DNA from: Sulfurimonas sp. HSL-1716
GTDB lineage: Bacteria; Campylobacterota; Campylobacteria; Campylobacterales; Sulfurimonadaceae
Assembly: GCF_039645975.1 (NCBI RefSeq)
Contig: NZ_CP147918.1
Location: 930,001-994,000, forward strand
DNA length: 64,000 nt
Direction of reading: 5' to 3'
The notes beneath the pieces are model-generated. The model saw only the letters and a list, made by a program, of their open reading frames with translations, ran no database searches and had not been told where the DNA came from. The translations under genes were made by a program, and so were the position numbers. This document shows, piece by piece, positions 16,898 through 25,776 of the stretch. Position 1 is the stretch's first letter. The number at the start of each line of letters is the position of its first letter.

Positions 16898-18483
16898 TAT
16901 TTGTGCTCCTCATTATGCTTAGGTCTTTTTAAAATTCTTACTGCCAGATAAGGCGTAAATATATAAGCTACAAAAAGTGAAGCTATAAGTGCGACGGGAA
17001 CGTTTGCCGGAATAGGTTTCATGAATTGTCCCATCATCTGACCGACAAAAGCCATCGGTATCATCGTCATAATGATCGCCAGAGTTGCAATGTTTGTCGG
17101 AGAGCCTATCTCGTCGGTCGCTTCTATCATCAGTTCATCTTTGTCTTTGTGCGCAGAATCCGCCGAATGATAGTGACGGTGTATGTTCTCGATAACGATG
17201 ATGGCCGCATCAACCAAAAGCCCCAGACTGAGCAGGAAGGCAAAGAGCGTGATCCTGTTGATCGTCTGTCCGCTTAAGTATGCGACAAAAAGCGTGATGG
17301 CGAGGATCGCAGGAACCGTAAATGTAACGATAAGGGATTCTCTCCATCCAAGTACGAAGATGAGCAGGATAGCGATGATGATGATAGAGACGACCAAGTG
17401 CATCACAAGTTCGTTTACCGCATCGTTAGCGCGTTCGCCGTCATTTCTGGTGATTACGTAGTTTATACCGTTTTTAGAGAGCATATCTTTGTATTTGCTC
17501 AATTCTTCTTTGACCGCATCGGCTATCACGACGGCATTTGTGCCTTGAAGTTTGGATATCGTAAGCGTTACCTGGTTTTGAAGCTTGCTAAACTTATGAT
17601 CTGCACTTCGTATACTGATCTGTGCGGATTTGAAGTTTTGGTAGTTGTATCCGTCTGTTACCGTAGCCACCTGTTTGAGATATATAGGAGAACCCATATA
17701 CTCCGCAACGATTATATTGTTGATATCTTCGACGCTCTGAATAGCGTTTTTCACGCCGAATATCACTATTTTGTTGTCTTTTGTTCTGTTCTTGATATTT
17801 GGCACGTTATACGCTAAAGACTGCACAGCTTGTGTTATCTGTCCCAAAGACAGATTATATCCTGAGAGTTTGTTTATATCTACTTCTATGTTGAACTGGT
17901 GCTTATGTCCGCCTTTTAAGTCCGTAACGGCAACGTTCGGCAGACCGTTTATGTAGTGCTGGATACTTTTTACGTTATCGTAAAGGTCGGTTTCGGTCAT
18001 GTTTTTGTCATTGCTGTAAAACGCAACGGACACGATAGGGATGTCGACATCGATATCGAGCGGCTTGATAATAGGGTTCATAGCTCCTTTTGGAAACATG
18101 TCGGAGTTTTGCATTATCTTGTCGTAGACTTTTAGATTCGAATCCTCTTTTTTCTCTCCGATAAAAAACGCCGCATTGACGATCCCTACGTTATCCATAG
18201 CCGTGCCGTAAATATGTTCGACACCTTTTACCTCTTTGAGCTTTCTCTCCAGAGGTTTCACTATGACACGTTCGACTTCTGCCGCCGTTGCACCGGGAAG
18301 GGCAACGATGACCGTCGACCCGCTGACGACCATCTGCGGGTTTTCTTCACGGGGCATGATCTCCAAAGATATATAGCCCAGTGCAAGTAAAAATATGCCA
18401 AGTACCATAGTAAGAGGGTTCTGTATGAACGTCTTGGCTAATTTACCTGCTACATCTTTAGGTTCGTATGGTTGATGTTTCAT
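16897..18483 (-). CDS. RND efflux transporter, N-terminal half as a separate protein
   Basis: A 528-residue protein equal to the first half of an AcrB-like pump: TM1 near residues 20-42 (MVLGIFLLALGYISLEI), a large periplasmic loop, then TM2-TM6 with the TM4 region LLSLGLLVDAAIIVIENIHRH, which includes the proton-relay-type Asp. It ends with the cytoplasmic PYLAVRILKRPKHNEEHK and stops where the inter-half linker would normally lie. The TAATG overlap and internal ribosome-binding site for the C-terminal half suggest a true gene split, but a single-base sequencing error joining two frames is not excluded. It is the third gene of a TolC-adaptor-pump operon. Confidence 0.9.
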   Translation of the reverse strand: MKHQPYEPKDVAGKLAKTFIQNPLTMVLGIFLLALGYISLEIMPREENPQMVVSGSTVIVALPGATAAEVERVIVKPLERKLKEVKGVEHIYGTAMDNVGIVNAAFFIGEKKEDSNLKVYDKIMQNSDMFPKGAMNPIIKPLDIDVDIPIVSVAFYSNDKNMTETDLYDNVKSIQHYINGLPNVAVTDLKGGHKHQFNIEVDINKLSGYNLSLGQITQAVQSLAYNVPNIKNRTKDNKIVIFGVKNAIQSVEDINNIIVAEYMGSPIYLKQVATVTDGYNYQNFKSAQISIRSADHKFSKLQNQVTLTISKLQGTNAVVIADAVKEELSKYKDMLSKNGINYVITRNDGERANDAVNELVMHLVVSIIIIAILLIFVLGWRESLIVTFTVPAILAITLFVAYLSGQTINRITLFAFLLSLGLLVDAAIIVIENIHRHYHSADSAHKDKDELMIEATDEIGSPTNIATLAIIMTMIPMAFVGQMMGQFMKPIPANVPVALIASLFVAYIFTPYLAVRILKRPKHNEEHK

Positions 18484-18494
18484 AATCTTTACCC

Positions 18495-19283
18495 TTACTC
18501 AGCAGTAATGGTCGCGTACATACCGGGATATACGACACCATTGTTGTTCTTAAACGATACTTTGATCTTAAATGAGTGTGTCATAGGATTTGAATTAGGT
18601 ATGATAGCCGTTACTTTACCCGTTGTGACGATTCCCGTCGAAGGTATCTCTACTTTTACCCTTTTGCCGTAAGGAAACTTTTTCAGATCGCTTTCTGCTA
18701 TCTCTACGGATATTTTCAGGTCTGTAAGATCCGAAAGTACGACTGCAGGCATACCTGGCATCGCCATCTCACCTACCTTTATGTTCTTGGCTATGACGAC
18801 ACCGTTGTTAGGAGCTTTTATGTTTAAGTATTGATACTGGTTCTTAACTTCTGCAAGGCGTGCTTGTGCCTGTTCCACCTGTTTGGTTGCGATAGATATC
18901 ATATCTTTAAGGTTTTTGGCCGCAAGAGCAAGATTCTCGACATCGTATTTTGAAACCATGTCTTTTTCCAAAAGGCGTTTATGACGCTCTAGGTTCAGTT
19001 TTACGTTCTCATATTGGTTTTGGTACATCTGCAGTGACAACTGCGCTTGAGATATACCGAGTTCGACCTGATTAAGTGCAGAATCGATCTCTTTTGAGTC
19101 GATCGTGTAAAGCAGCTGTCCTTTTTTTACTTTTTCCCCTTCTGACACGTTTACCTGTGTAACAAACCCCATAAAACGACTTGTAATCATTTTTTGATTA
19201 TCTGAAATAACACTCCCCGAAAGTGTCATCGCCTCAGCAAAAAGTGCTGAACTAAGAAGCACCATAGCTATAATTTTTTTCAT
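18495..19283 (-). CDS. RND efflux periplasmic adaptor (membrane fusion protein)
   Basis: A 262-residue HlyD/AcrA-type adaptor. A short signal peptide (IIAMVLLSSALFAEA) is followed by a barrel-sandwich/lipoyl half (VNVSEGEKVKKGQLLYTID), a coiled-coil hairpin at about residues 65-140 and the second lipoyl half (NIKAPNNGVVIAKNIKVGE). A beta-barrel domain follows. It is short for the family (usually 350-400) and lacks much of the C-terminal membrane-proximal domain. Its start abuts the stop of the tolC-like gene, so the two are translationally coupled. It should bridge the outer-membrane channel and the RND pump. Confidence 0.9.
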   Translation of the reverse strand: MKKIIAMVLLSSALFAEAMTLSGSVISDNQKMITSRFMGFVTQVNVSEGEKVKKGQLLYTIDSKEIDSALNQVELGISQAQLSLQMYQNQYENVKLNLERHKRLLEKDMVSKYDVENLALAAKNLKDMISIATKQVEQAQARLAEVKNQYQYLNIKAPNNGVVIAKNIKVGEMAMPGMPAVVLSDLTDLKISVEIAESDLKKFPYGKRVKVEIPSTGIVTTGKVTAIIPNSNPMTHSFKIKVSFKNNNGVVYPGMYATITAE

Positions 19284-20653
19284 TATCTATCTCCGTTTGA
19301 TATGTTTTCTAAGGCAAAGATACGCTCGTTTCTTTTGTTTCTCGCCTCTTGTAGTTTTAGTATCTTTTCAATCTGCTGCGATTGTTTTATGATCACATCG
19401 CTCATAGACGCAAGCTGCTCGCGGTATCTTGCTTCATAGTTTTTATATATCTGGTCCGCAAGTTTCAGCTCTTGTTTTAAAGAAGCTATATCGTCGTCAT
19501 AAGATTGTATTTGTGTTTTGATCTTTGCAACTTGAAGAAGTATCCCTTTTTTTGCAAGTTCGACCTGTGTTTGAGTTTTTAGTCTTTCAATTCGTGCTTT
19601 TTGCACGGATGCAGAGTCTTTTCCGCCGTTAAATATGTTCCATGTAAGTCTTGCACCTACTGTGTAAGCTTTATGTTTGTCAGCATCGCCTAAAAAAGTA
19701 TCATCAGCCGTAGACATTTCGGCAAAAGCTCCGATGGTTGGATAATAAGCCGATTGTTCCGCACTGACCATATTTTTTCTTATCTCCAGACCGGTCGTCG
19801 CTCTTTTGATATCTAAGTTGTTTGCAATAATGTCGTCGTTGTTGATCGAAGGCATTTTAATGTCCTGATCGGGGGTTTTGATAGATGTTATATCACGATT
19901 TAGCAAAAAGCTCAGATAGTGGTACAAAAGTTTTTCGTTTGAAGTCATCTGATTGACAAGACGAGTCACGTTGCCTTTTTTTGCTTGAACTTCCAAAAGG
20001 TCGACATTTTTTGCATATCCCTCTTTTATCATGTTCTTTGTCATATCTTCTAAAGTGTTTATATTGTTCAAAATTATATTTAAATTCTCTACCGTATATT
20101 TTAAAAGAGCCATATCATAGTAGCTTTTTCTGATCTGATATATTTTTTCGTTCAAAAGCTTGTCTTTGTCAAGCGTTTTCATCTTTTTCATAGCTTCAGA
20201 GATATTTTGGTAGCTCGAAAGCTTGAAGCCCGTGAATATTGCCACTTCATATTTGAGTTTGCTCTGGAAGAAACTTCTGTCTTCGGGATAGTTCAAATCA
20301 TGAGGAGGTGTAACATAATCAGGATGTCCTGCCATAAAATTAGTCATAAACTCCTGTGCACCGAAATCTCCAAACGTTGCTTCTCTTGATGTCAGTTTGA
20401 ATCCGAAAACATTACCTGCGTCGTTACTTCTTGCTACATCTTGCATGAAATTCAAGCTTCCGTAATTATAGCTGTTTGCAATATCTGCATCTTCAGTTGC
20501 GATCTGTTCGTCAAACCGCGCCGCCTTTACCTCTAGATTATCTGATTTTACCATTTCTATCGCTTGCTCTAGAGACGGTGAATCTGAATAATTGATACCA
20601 TTTGCATATAAAATCATTGCGGCAGATAAAACGCCTACAATTTTTTTCATCAA
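19283..20653 (-). CDS. TolC-family outer-membrane efflux channel
   Basis: A 456-residue outer-membrane efflux protein with an N-terminal signal peptide (IVGVLSAAMILYANG) and the two repeats of long alpha-helical hairpins typical of TolC. LEQAIEMVKSDNLEVKAA opens the first repeat and ERLKTQTQVELAKKGILLQVAKIKTQI-type heptads (shown in part) lie in the second, with NIFNGGKDSASVQKARIE before them. It is the first gene of the efflux operon. The DNA upstream is AT-rich and divergent to the DUF4395/Rrf2 genes, so the Rrf2 regulator may influence this operon (inference). Confidence 0.93.
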   Translation of the reverse strand: MMKKIVGVLSAAMILYANGINYSDSPSLEQAIEMVKSDNLEVKAARFDEQIATEDADIANSYNYGSLNFMQDVARSNDAGNVFGFKLTSREATFGDFGAQEFMTNFMAGHPDYVTPPHDLNYPEDRSFFQSKLKYEVAIFTGFKLSSYQNISEAMKKMKTLDKDKLLNEKIYQIRKSYYDMALLKYTVENLNIILNNINTLEDMTKNMIKEGYAKNVDLLEVQAKKGNVTRLVNQMTSNEKLLYHYLSFLLNRDITSIKTPDQDIKMPSINNDDIIANNLDIKRATTGLEIRKNMVSAEQSAYYPTIGAFAEMSTADDTFLGDADKHKAYTVGARLTWNIFNGGKDSASVQKARIERLKTQTQVELAKKGILLQVAKIKTQIQSYDDDIASLKQELKLADQIYKNYEARYREQLASMSDVIIKQSQQIEKILKLQEARNKRNERIFALENISNGDR

Positions 20654-20857
20654 TTCTCCTTCTGGAATTTATAGTTATAATCTTAACATATAATACTTAT
20701 AATTATATTAGATAGTTTATGATAATAAGATAAAATAATTCCTATTTTACACAATGACGCAATCCGCTATATTATATCTACTAATAATCACATATAAATA
20801 TAATTTATGCAATAAGTTTCTATCGTTTTAATCCGTAGTAATTCACTAGGAATACTT
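20654..20857. other. Divergent AT-rich promoter region
   Basis: This is the longest intergenic stretch. It contains several TATAAT-like words on both strands (for example near 20672 and 20685) and two AATTCCTA/TAGGAAT half-sites about 100 bases apart in opposite orientation. No ORF or structured RNA was recognised. It presumably holds promoters for the efflux operon (minus) and the DUF4395-Rrf2 pair (plus). Confidence 0.5.
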
Positions 20858-21358
20858 GTGTATCGTCTGAAAAACGATTATTATTACGCAAATAAAGCGT
20901 TAAAAGGCAATATGATGACAAGTACATGTCCTATAATTTTTAAACAGATTGATGCCACTGTTACAAGAGTAAGCAGTGTTTATATTTTATTATTCGTTGT
21001 TTTGTTTTTGACGACATCACAGATTTTTTTTATATATTTTGCAGCTATGGATTTTTTGATGCGTCTTTACTTTTTGAAACAATACAGCTTGATCTATCAA
21101 TTGTCTATTGCGACAAAAAAAGTTTTTTCTTTAAAAACATATATGGCCGATGCCGGAGCTAAAAGATTGGCGGCGGGATTCGGGTTGTTTTTTATGCTGC
21201 TGCTCATAGCGGAGTATCATTTAAGGTTGGATATACTGCTCTTTGTTACGACGGCGGTTTTTTTACTATGCGGTCTGCTGGAAACGTTTTTTGGCTACTG
21301 CATCGGTTGCAAGGTCTACTTTGTGATCAAAAAGATATATCCCGATTTTATGGAGTGA
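20858..21358 (+). CDS. DUF4395 membrane protein
   Basis: A membrane protein with the DUF4395 pattern: an N-terminal CPIIFKQIDATVTR segment, a hydrophobic hairpin, a basic loop ending AKRLAAGFGLFFMLL, another hydrophobic stretch, and the family's C-terminal FGYCIGCKVYF with a CxxC motif. Function of the family is unknown; members often lie near sulfur or rhodanese genes. The open frame begins at a GTG (20858) with AGGA upstream, but ATG at 20912 with AAAAGG is equally good and starts the conserved domain (148 residues). An Rrf2 regulator follows three bases after the stop, suggesting one transcript. Confidence 0.82.
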   Translation: MYRLKNDYYYANKALKGNMMTSTCPIIFKQIDATVTRVSSVYILLFVVLFLTTSQIFFIYFAAMDFLMRLYFLKQYSLIYQLSIATKKVFSLKTYMADAGAKRLAAGFGLFFMLLLIAEYHLRLDILLFVTTAVFLLCGLLETFFGYCIGCKVYFVIKKIYPDFME

Positions 21359-21361
21359 ACT

Positions 21362-21766
21362 ATGATAGGTGTCAGTTCAAAAGGTTTGTACGGCTTGGCA
21401 GCCATGCATGTACTTTCTCATTCGATAAATGGCAGAACCATGCAGGTAAGAGAGATAGCGGCGATGACATCTCTTTCTCACAGTTATCTCGAACAGCTGC
21501 TTTCACAGCTGAGAAAAGCAGGATTGCTCATAAGTGTAAGAGGCTCTAACGGAGGCTATAAACTTTCCCGTCCGGCTTACGAGATAACGGTTTTGGAAAT
21601 CATAGAATCTCTTGAAGGCTCTATCTTCGAGATGGACAAAAATGTGGGTTCAAGTATCATTTTGGAATCTTTTTGGCTGGATATCCAAAAGAGGGTTCAA
21701 GAGCTTTTTTCCTTAAAGCTTTCTGATATAGATCAGTCATATCAGCCATTTTCATATTCGATTTAG
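21362..21766 (+). CDS. Rrf2-family transcriptional regulator, no Fe-S cysteines
   Basis: A 134-residue Rrf2 winged-helix regulator. KGLYGLAAMHVLSHS, the recognition region VREIAAMTSLSHSYLEQLL, and VRGSNGGYKLSRP with ITVLEIIESLEG are all typical. It contains no cysteine at all, so it cannot bind a cluster as IscR or NsrR do. It may be closer to CymR-like members, which act through a protein partner in cysteine metabolism (inference). It is cotranscribed with the DUF4395 gene and is divergent from the efflux operon. Confidence 0.9.
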   Translation: MIGVSSKGLYGLAAMHVLSHSINGRTMQVREIAAMTSLSHSYLEQLLSQLRKAGLLISVRGSNGGYKLSRPAYEITVLEIIESLEGSIFEMDKNVGSSIILESFWLDIQKRVQELFSLKLSDIDQSYQPFSYSI

Positions 21767-21819
21767 GAGAGATCTAAACTAAGTTATTATATAATAAGTA
21801 CAAAAACACGTAAGGCAGT

Positions 21820-22671
21820 TTGATGAAAATCTCTATACTTGAAAGTATAAAATCGCTTCCACCGCTTCCAAAGACCATTACTCAGATACAAAAGATATTC
21901 CTTGATCCCGAGAGTTCTATTGCTGATTTGGTCAAAGTGATCGAAGACGACCCTATGATCATCGCAAACCTGCTAAAAGCCGCAAACTCGCCGTTATACA
22001 GTTTTAAAAAGGACATCAAAAGCGTTTCTCAGGCAGTTTCTTTGTTTGGTATGAGCATGACACGCTCCATTATTTTAAGCAACTCCGTCAGAAAACTCTT
22101 AAATGTAGATATGGAGCCATACGCTACGACATCGGAAAAGTTTGCGGAAGTCTCTTCAAAGCAGGCAGCTCTTATCTACAGCTGGTATAAAAAAATAGAC
22201 AAGGAAAAAGCGGATAAGCTTTTTTTGGCATCGCTGCTGCAGGAAACGGGAAAGATACTTATCGCAAGCTATATCATACAGCATGACGAGGTTATGACCT
22301 TTAAGTCGGAGATAGAGATGACACACAATATAGCCACGGTCGAAAAATCTTACGTGGATGAAACAACGGCTACCGTTACCGCTGCAATCTTTGAACATTG
22401 GGAGTTCGATACGGATTTTGTCGATATGATACGCTATTCTGACTTTCCTCATCTGGCGCCGCCGGAACTTGCCGAGTATTCTACCGCATTAAATATAGTA
22501 AAAACGATAATTCCCGTTAACAACCCTTTAAGTGAGATGTCCATAAATATTGGTCTGAAAAAAGCCAGCGATGCAGGGTATGACCATGAGCTTTTAGAAG
22601 ATTGTATCGATGATATGCTTGAAGCTTCCGATCAAAACCGCTTAAAGGTCGAAAGACAGATAACACCGTAG
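21820..22671 (+). CDS. HDOD domain signalling protein
   Basis: A 283-residue protein made almost wholly of an HDOD domain, a catalytically inactive relative of HD phosphohydrolases used in bacterial signalling. LPPLPKTITQIQKIFLDPES opens the domain, followed by the conserved IIANLLKAANSPLYSF and ISLFGM-type segment (here VSLFGMSMTRSIIL). No output domain is attached. It ends two bases before the stop of the convergent FIST-PAS-GGDEF-EAL gene; both probably belong to second-messenger or chemosensory signalling, but the target is unknown. Confidence 0.9.
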   Translation: MMKISILESIKSLPPLPKTITQIQKIFLDPESSIADLVKVIEDDPMIIANLLKAANSPLYSFKKDIKSVSQAVSLFGMSMTRSIILSNSVRKLLNVDMEPYATTSEKFAEVSSKQAALIYSWYKKIDKEKADKLFLASLLQETGKILIASYIIQHDEVMTFKSEIEMTHNIATVEKSYVDETTATVTAAIFEHWEFDTDFVDMIRYSDFPHLAPPELAEYSTALNIVKTIIPVNNPLSEMSINIGLKKASDAGYDHELLEDCIDDMLEASDQNRLKVERQITP

Positions 22672-22673
22672 AT

Positions 22674-25673
22674 TTACAGGCTATATGCTTTATAGAAAAA
22701 GGGCGCTTTGAAAAGAACTTCCACATCCTTTTTTGGAAGAGGTTTGGAGTAATAGTAGCCTTGAATGAGATCGCATCCGTTTTCAAGTAAAAACTCTTTT
22801 TGCTCTTTTCTCTCGACACCTTCTGCGACGATCTTCAGGTTCAGGCTTTTTGCAAGTGCGATGATGGCTTTTGAAATAGCACAGTCCTCTTCATCGTTTG
22901 GAAGATCGTCTACGAATGATTTATCTATCTTCAGTTTATCGACGGGCAGACGTTTGAGATACGCCAAAGAGGAGTATCCCGTGCCAAAATCGTCGATTGC
23001 TATCGTTATGCCCATGTCACTTAACGTCTGTAATTTCTGTATGGAACTAAGAGGATCTTGCATCATCTGGCTTTCGGTGATCTCTAACTCAAGCTGTTTG
23101 ACATTAAATCCCGTCTCTTTTATGATATATTTCAGATCGTCTATGAAATGTTCGCTGTTGAGAAGTTTTGTGGAAAGATTGAGAGAGAGAATGCCGGGAG
23201 AGAGCCCTTTTTTGTTCCAGTCCGCAAAATCCGACATAGCCTGTCTTATGACGTATTTGTCCAAAGACACGATAAAGCCGATCTCTTCGGCTAAAGGGAT
23301 GAATTTGTCAGGAGGTATGATACCCATTGTCGGGTGATCCCATCTCACAAGAGCTTCGACACCCGTTATGAACTCATTCCTGGTATCGACCTGCGGCTGA
23401 TAATAGACAACAAACTCTTTTTTGTTAACCGCGACATGGAGGCTGGTCTGCATCAAAATCTTTTCAAATGCTATCTGTGTCATATCCGCCGAATAAAACT
23501 GATAGTTGTTCTTTCCTTTCTCTTTTGCCTTATACATCGCACTGTCGGAAAATTTAATGAGATCGCTGCTGTTTGAGGCGTCTTTAGGGAAGATGCTGAT
23601 ACCGATACTGGCTGAAAGATAAAGCTCGTTATTGTCCACTGTGATCTTTGACTTTATCATATCTAAAAGCTTTTGCGCTACTTCCGCCACTGCTTCGGGA
23701 TTCTTTAGATTATGTATGATCACGGTAAATTCGTCGCCGCCCAAACGGGAAAGTGAATCATCGATCCTCACACAGGTCGAAAGACGTTTGGAGACTATTT
23801 GCAAGACCTTGTCCCCTATGTGATGCCCCAGAGTGTCGTTTATCTCTTTAAAATTATCCAGATCTATAAACAAAAGTGCAAATATCTGATCGTTGCGTTT
23901 TGAGTTGGCTATCGTTTGTTCGAGTCTGTCGTTGAACAAAGCACGGTTTGGAAGCTTGGTAAGACTGTCGTAATAAGCTTGAAAATTGAGAAGTTTTGTC
24001 TGTTCTTCGAGTTTTTTCTTTGTATCGACCAGCTCCGTTATATCCAGTGTCGTTCCGACTATTTTGATGGGTGCGCCTTTATCGCTAAAGATCATTTTGC
24101 CGTTTAAAAGTACATGGATGATCATGTCATCGGCTCTTCTTATCCTGAGCTCGATACTCTTTATCGTTCCGTCTTTGAGCTCTTCGAGCGTTTTTAAAGC
24201 CAGAGGTTTATCCTCTTCGACGACTCTGTTTAAAAATGTTTTAATGGTCGCATGCGTCTCGTTGAAGTCGATCTTGTACATCCTGTAACTCTCTTTTGAG
24301 AGAATGGAATTTCCTGTTTTAAGATCGACTTCCCAGCTTCCGAAGTGTCCTATCTTTTGAGCAAGATTGAGAGATTCCTCTCTGGCAAGTATCTCTTTTG
24401 AGAATTTTTCGAGCTTTTTGTTTCTTTTATGCAGTTCGTTCGTCGTGACATTGAGTATGTGAGAGAGGGTCTTTATCGATTTTTGATAAGTGTTTAACTT
24501 TATCTCTCTGTTGGAAAGCAATGTTTTTTTAATATTGACATTTTTTGATTCGCTAAGCGTTAGAATGGTCATACTCTGGTTTAGGAGCTCTTTTCTTTTT
24601 TTTGTGCTGAAAAATTCGCCGTACGTAAAAAAACCGGAGCATCCTGTGATCTCGTTTAAGGGTTCTATCTCCTGTTGAATGAAATCGGGCATGAATCTTC
24701 GTCTAGCCATACAGGAGTAGATGAAGATGGATTCTATGGATTTGTTTTGCAGGTTGTGTTCGGAGAGTATAGAGTTGTTTAGTATGCTCTCAACGTCTCC
24801 GTATCCGAAAGTAACGATATCTCCGCGGTTGAGATTGCCCGCAAAAGACAAAGAGCGGTCCCTGTGTCTTCTTAAAACGGCTCTTGCGACTTTTATACCG
24901 TTTCTTTTAACTATCATGGGGTATTCTACTCCCAAGACGGGAAGTTCGTCGGCAGTCTCTTTACCCAGATATCTTTTATATATATCGTAAGCAGGAATAC
25001 CGTCGATGGTGTAAACCCTGTTCCTTTTGGCTTTTGTTACGGTCATATTCTTGCCGATGCTAAGCCAGTTAAAGTTGTAGTCGGTATGGACTTGAAGCAC
25101 ATGATTGGAAAGAGCGGCGCCGACGGCACCGTTTGACGTGATGCCGTTTTGTGTAAAAACATAGGTCGTTTTAAATTTGGCGTTATCTCCTGCCATTCCT
25201 CCTGCAACGATCACTTCGCTGCTTACCGACGAGATGCCTTTTAAGTACTCTTCGCCGTTACAGGTTATTCCCTCTGAAAAAGTTATAAGGAGTTTAGTGT
25301 TTTGATCTATAAGCTCTTTGGCTAATTTTCTACCCGTATCTTCGCTGTCGACGCAGTTTTCGACAAGTGCTGTCTTGAGTTTTGTTTTTTCAAAGACGCT
25401 TAAGGAGACGACGGTTTTTTCCGTACTCACCGTACCGTTACATATCTCTCCGTCCGTTGTGGCTCCTATGACGGATGCGCTTGGAAGCAGTGAAACGATC
25501 TCATCTAAAAGAGCGGCTATACTTTTTTCGTCGTTTTTTGCCGTAAATATCTGAATAAGCAGATTTTCGCCGTCTTCAATGTCTCTGACATCCAAAAACT
25601 GTTCAAAATCATGCAGGGTCGTATAGTATGTGTTGTAAGTTTTCAAATTCAGATCCCGGTTGTTATTAGTCAA
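22674..25673 (-). CDS. FIST-PAS-GGDEF-EAL c-di-GMP enzyme
   Basis: A 999-residue multidomain signalling protein with no membrane segment. FIST_N and FIST_C sensor domains occupy about residues 30-385, a coiled coil about 390-435 and a PAS domain about 436-545. GGDEF follows with an intact LGGDEF near residue 644 and an RxxD inhibitory site (RIDD) five residues before it. An EAL domain (EALVRW near 772) carries every catalytic signature: LNLS, EITES, DDFGTGYSSL, KIDKSFV and AEGVE. Both c-di-GMP synthesis and hydrolysis are therefore possible. FIST is thought to bind small ligands such as amino acids. The frame opens with TTG and no clear ribosome-binding site, so the start is uncertain by some codons. 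Confidence 0.93.
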   Translation of the reverse strand: MTNNNRDLNLKTYNTYYTTLHDFEQFLDVRDIEDGENLLIQIFTAKNDEKSIAALLDEIVSLLPSASVIGATTDGEICNGTVSTEKTVVSLSVFEKTKLKTALVENCVDSEDTGRKLAKELIDQNTKLLITFSEGITCNGEEYLKGISSVSSEVIVAGGMAGDNAKFKTTYVFTQNGITSNGAVGAALSNHVLQVHTDYNFNWLSIGKNMTVTKAKRNRVYTIDGIPAYDIYKRYLGKETADELPVLGVEYPMIVKRNGIKVARAVLRRHRDRSLSFAGNLNRGDIVTFGYGDVESILNNSILSEHNLQNKSIESIFIYSCMARRRFMPDFIQQEIEPLNEITGCSGFFTYGEFFSTKKRKELLNQSMTILTLSESKNVNIKKTLLSNREIKLNTYQKSIKTLSHILNVTTNELHKRNKKLEKFSKEILAREESLNLAQKIGHFGSWEVDLKTGNSILSKESYRMYKIDFNETHATIKTFLNRVVEEDKPLALKTLEELKDGTIKSIELRIRRADDMIIHVLLNGKMIFSDKGAPIKIVGTTLDITELVDTKKKLEEQTKLLNFQAYYDSLTKLPNRALFNDRLEQTIANSKRNDQIFALLFIDLDNFKEINDTLGHHIGDKVLQIVSKRLSTCVRIDDSLSRLGGDEFTVIIHNLKNPEAVAEVAQKLLDMIKSKITVDNNELYLSASIGISIFPKDASNSSDLIKFSDSAMYKAKEKGKNNYQFYSADMTQIAFEKILMQTSLHVAVNKKEFVVYYQPQVDTRNEFITGVEALVRWDHPTMGIIPPDKFIPLAEEIGFIVSLDKYVIRQAMSDFADWNKKGLSPGILSLNLSTKLLNSEHFIDDLKYIIKETGFNVKQLELEITESQMMQDPLSSIQKLQTLSDMGITIAIDDFGTGYSSLAYLKRLPVDKLKIDKSFVDDLPNDEEDCAISKAIIALAKSLNLKIVAEGVERKEQKEFLLENGCDLIQGYYYSKPLPKKDVEVLFKAPFFYKAYSL

Positions 25674-25776
25674 ATTTATATGAACGACGTGACCTCATAT
25701 TTTATCTTCAATAGATTAAATATAGATAAATTAAGATTGGATATACTTCTGTTTAGATTTGTTTATAGGATATTTT

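Noticed and set aside
22765-23337. 190-codon plus-strand open frame in the EAL region
   Set aside because: Serine-rich antisense translation of the c-di-GMP enzyme gene; no domain and no ribosome-binding site.
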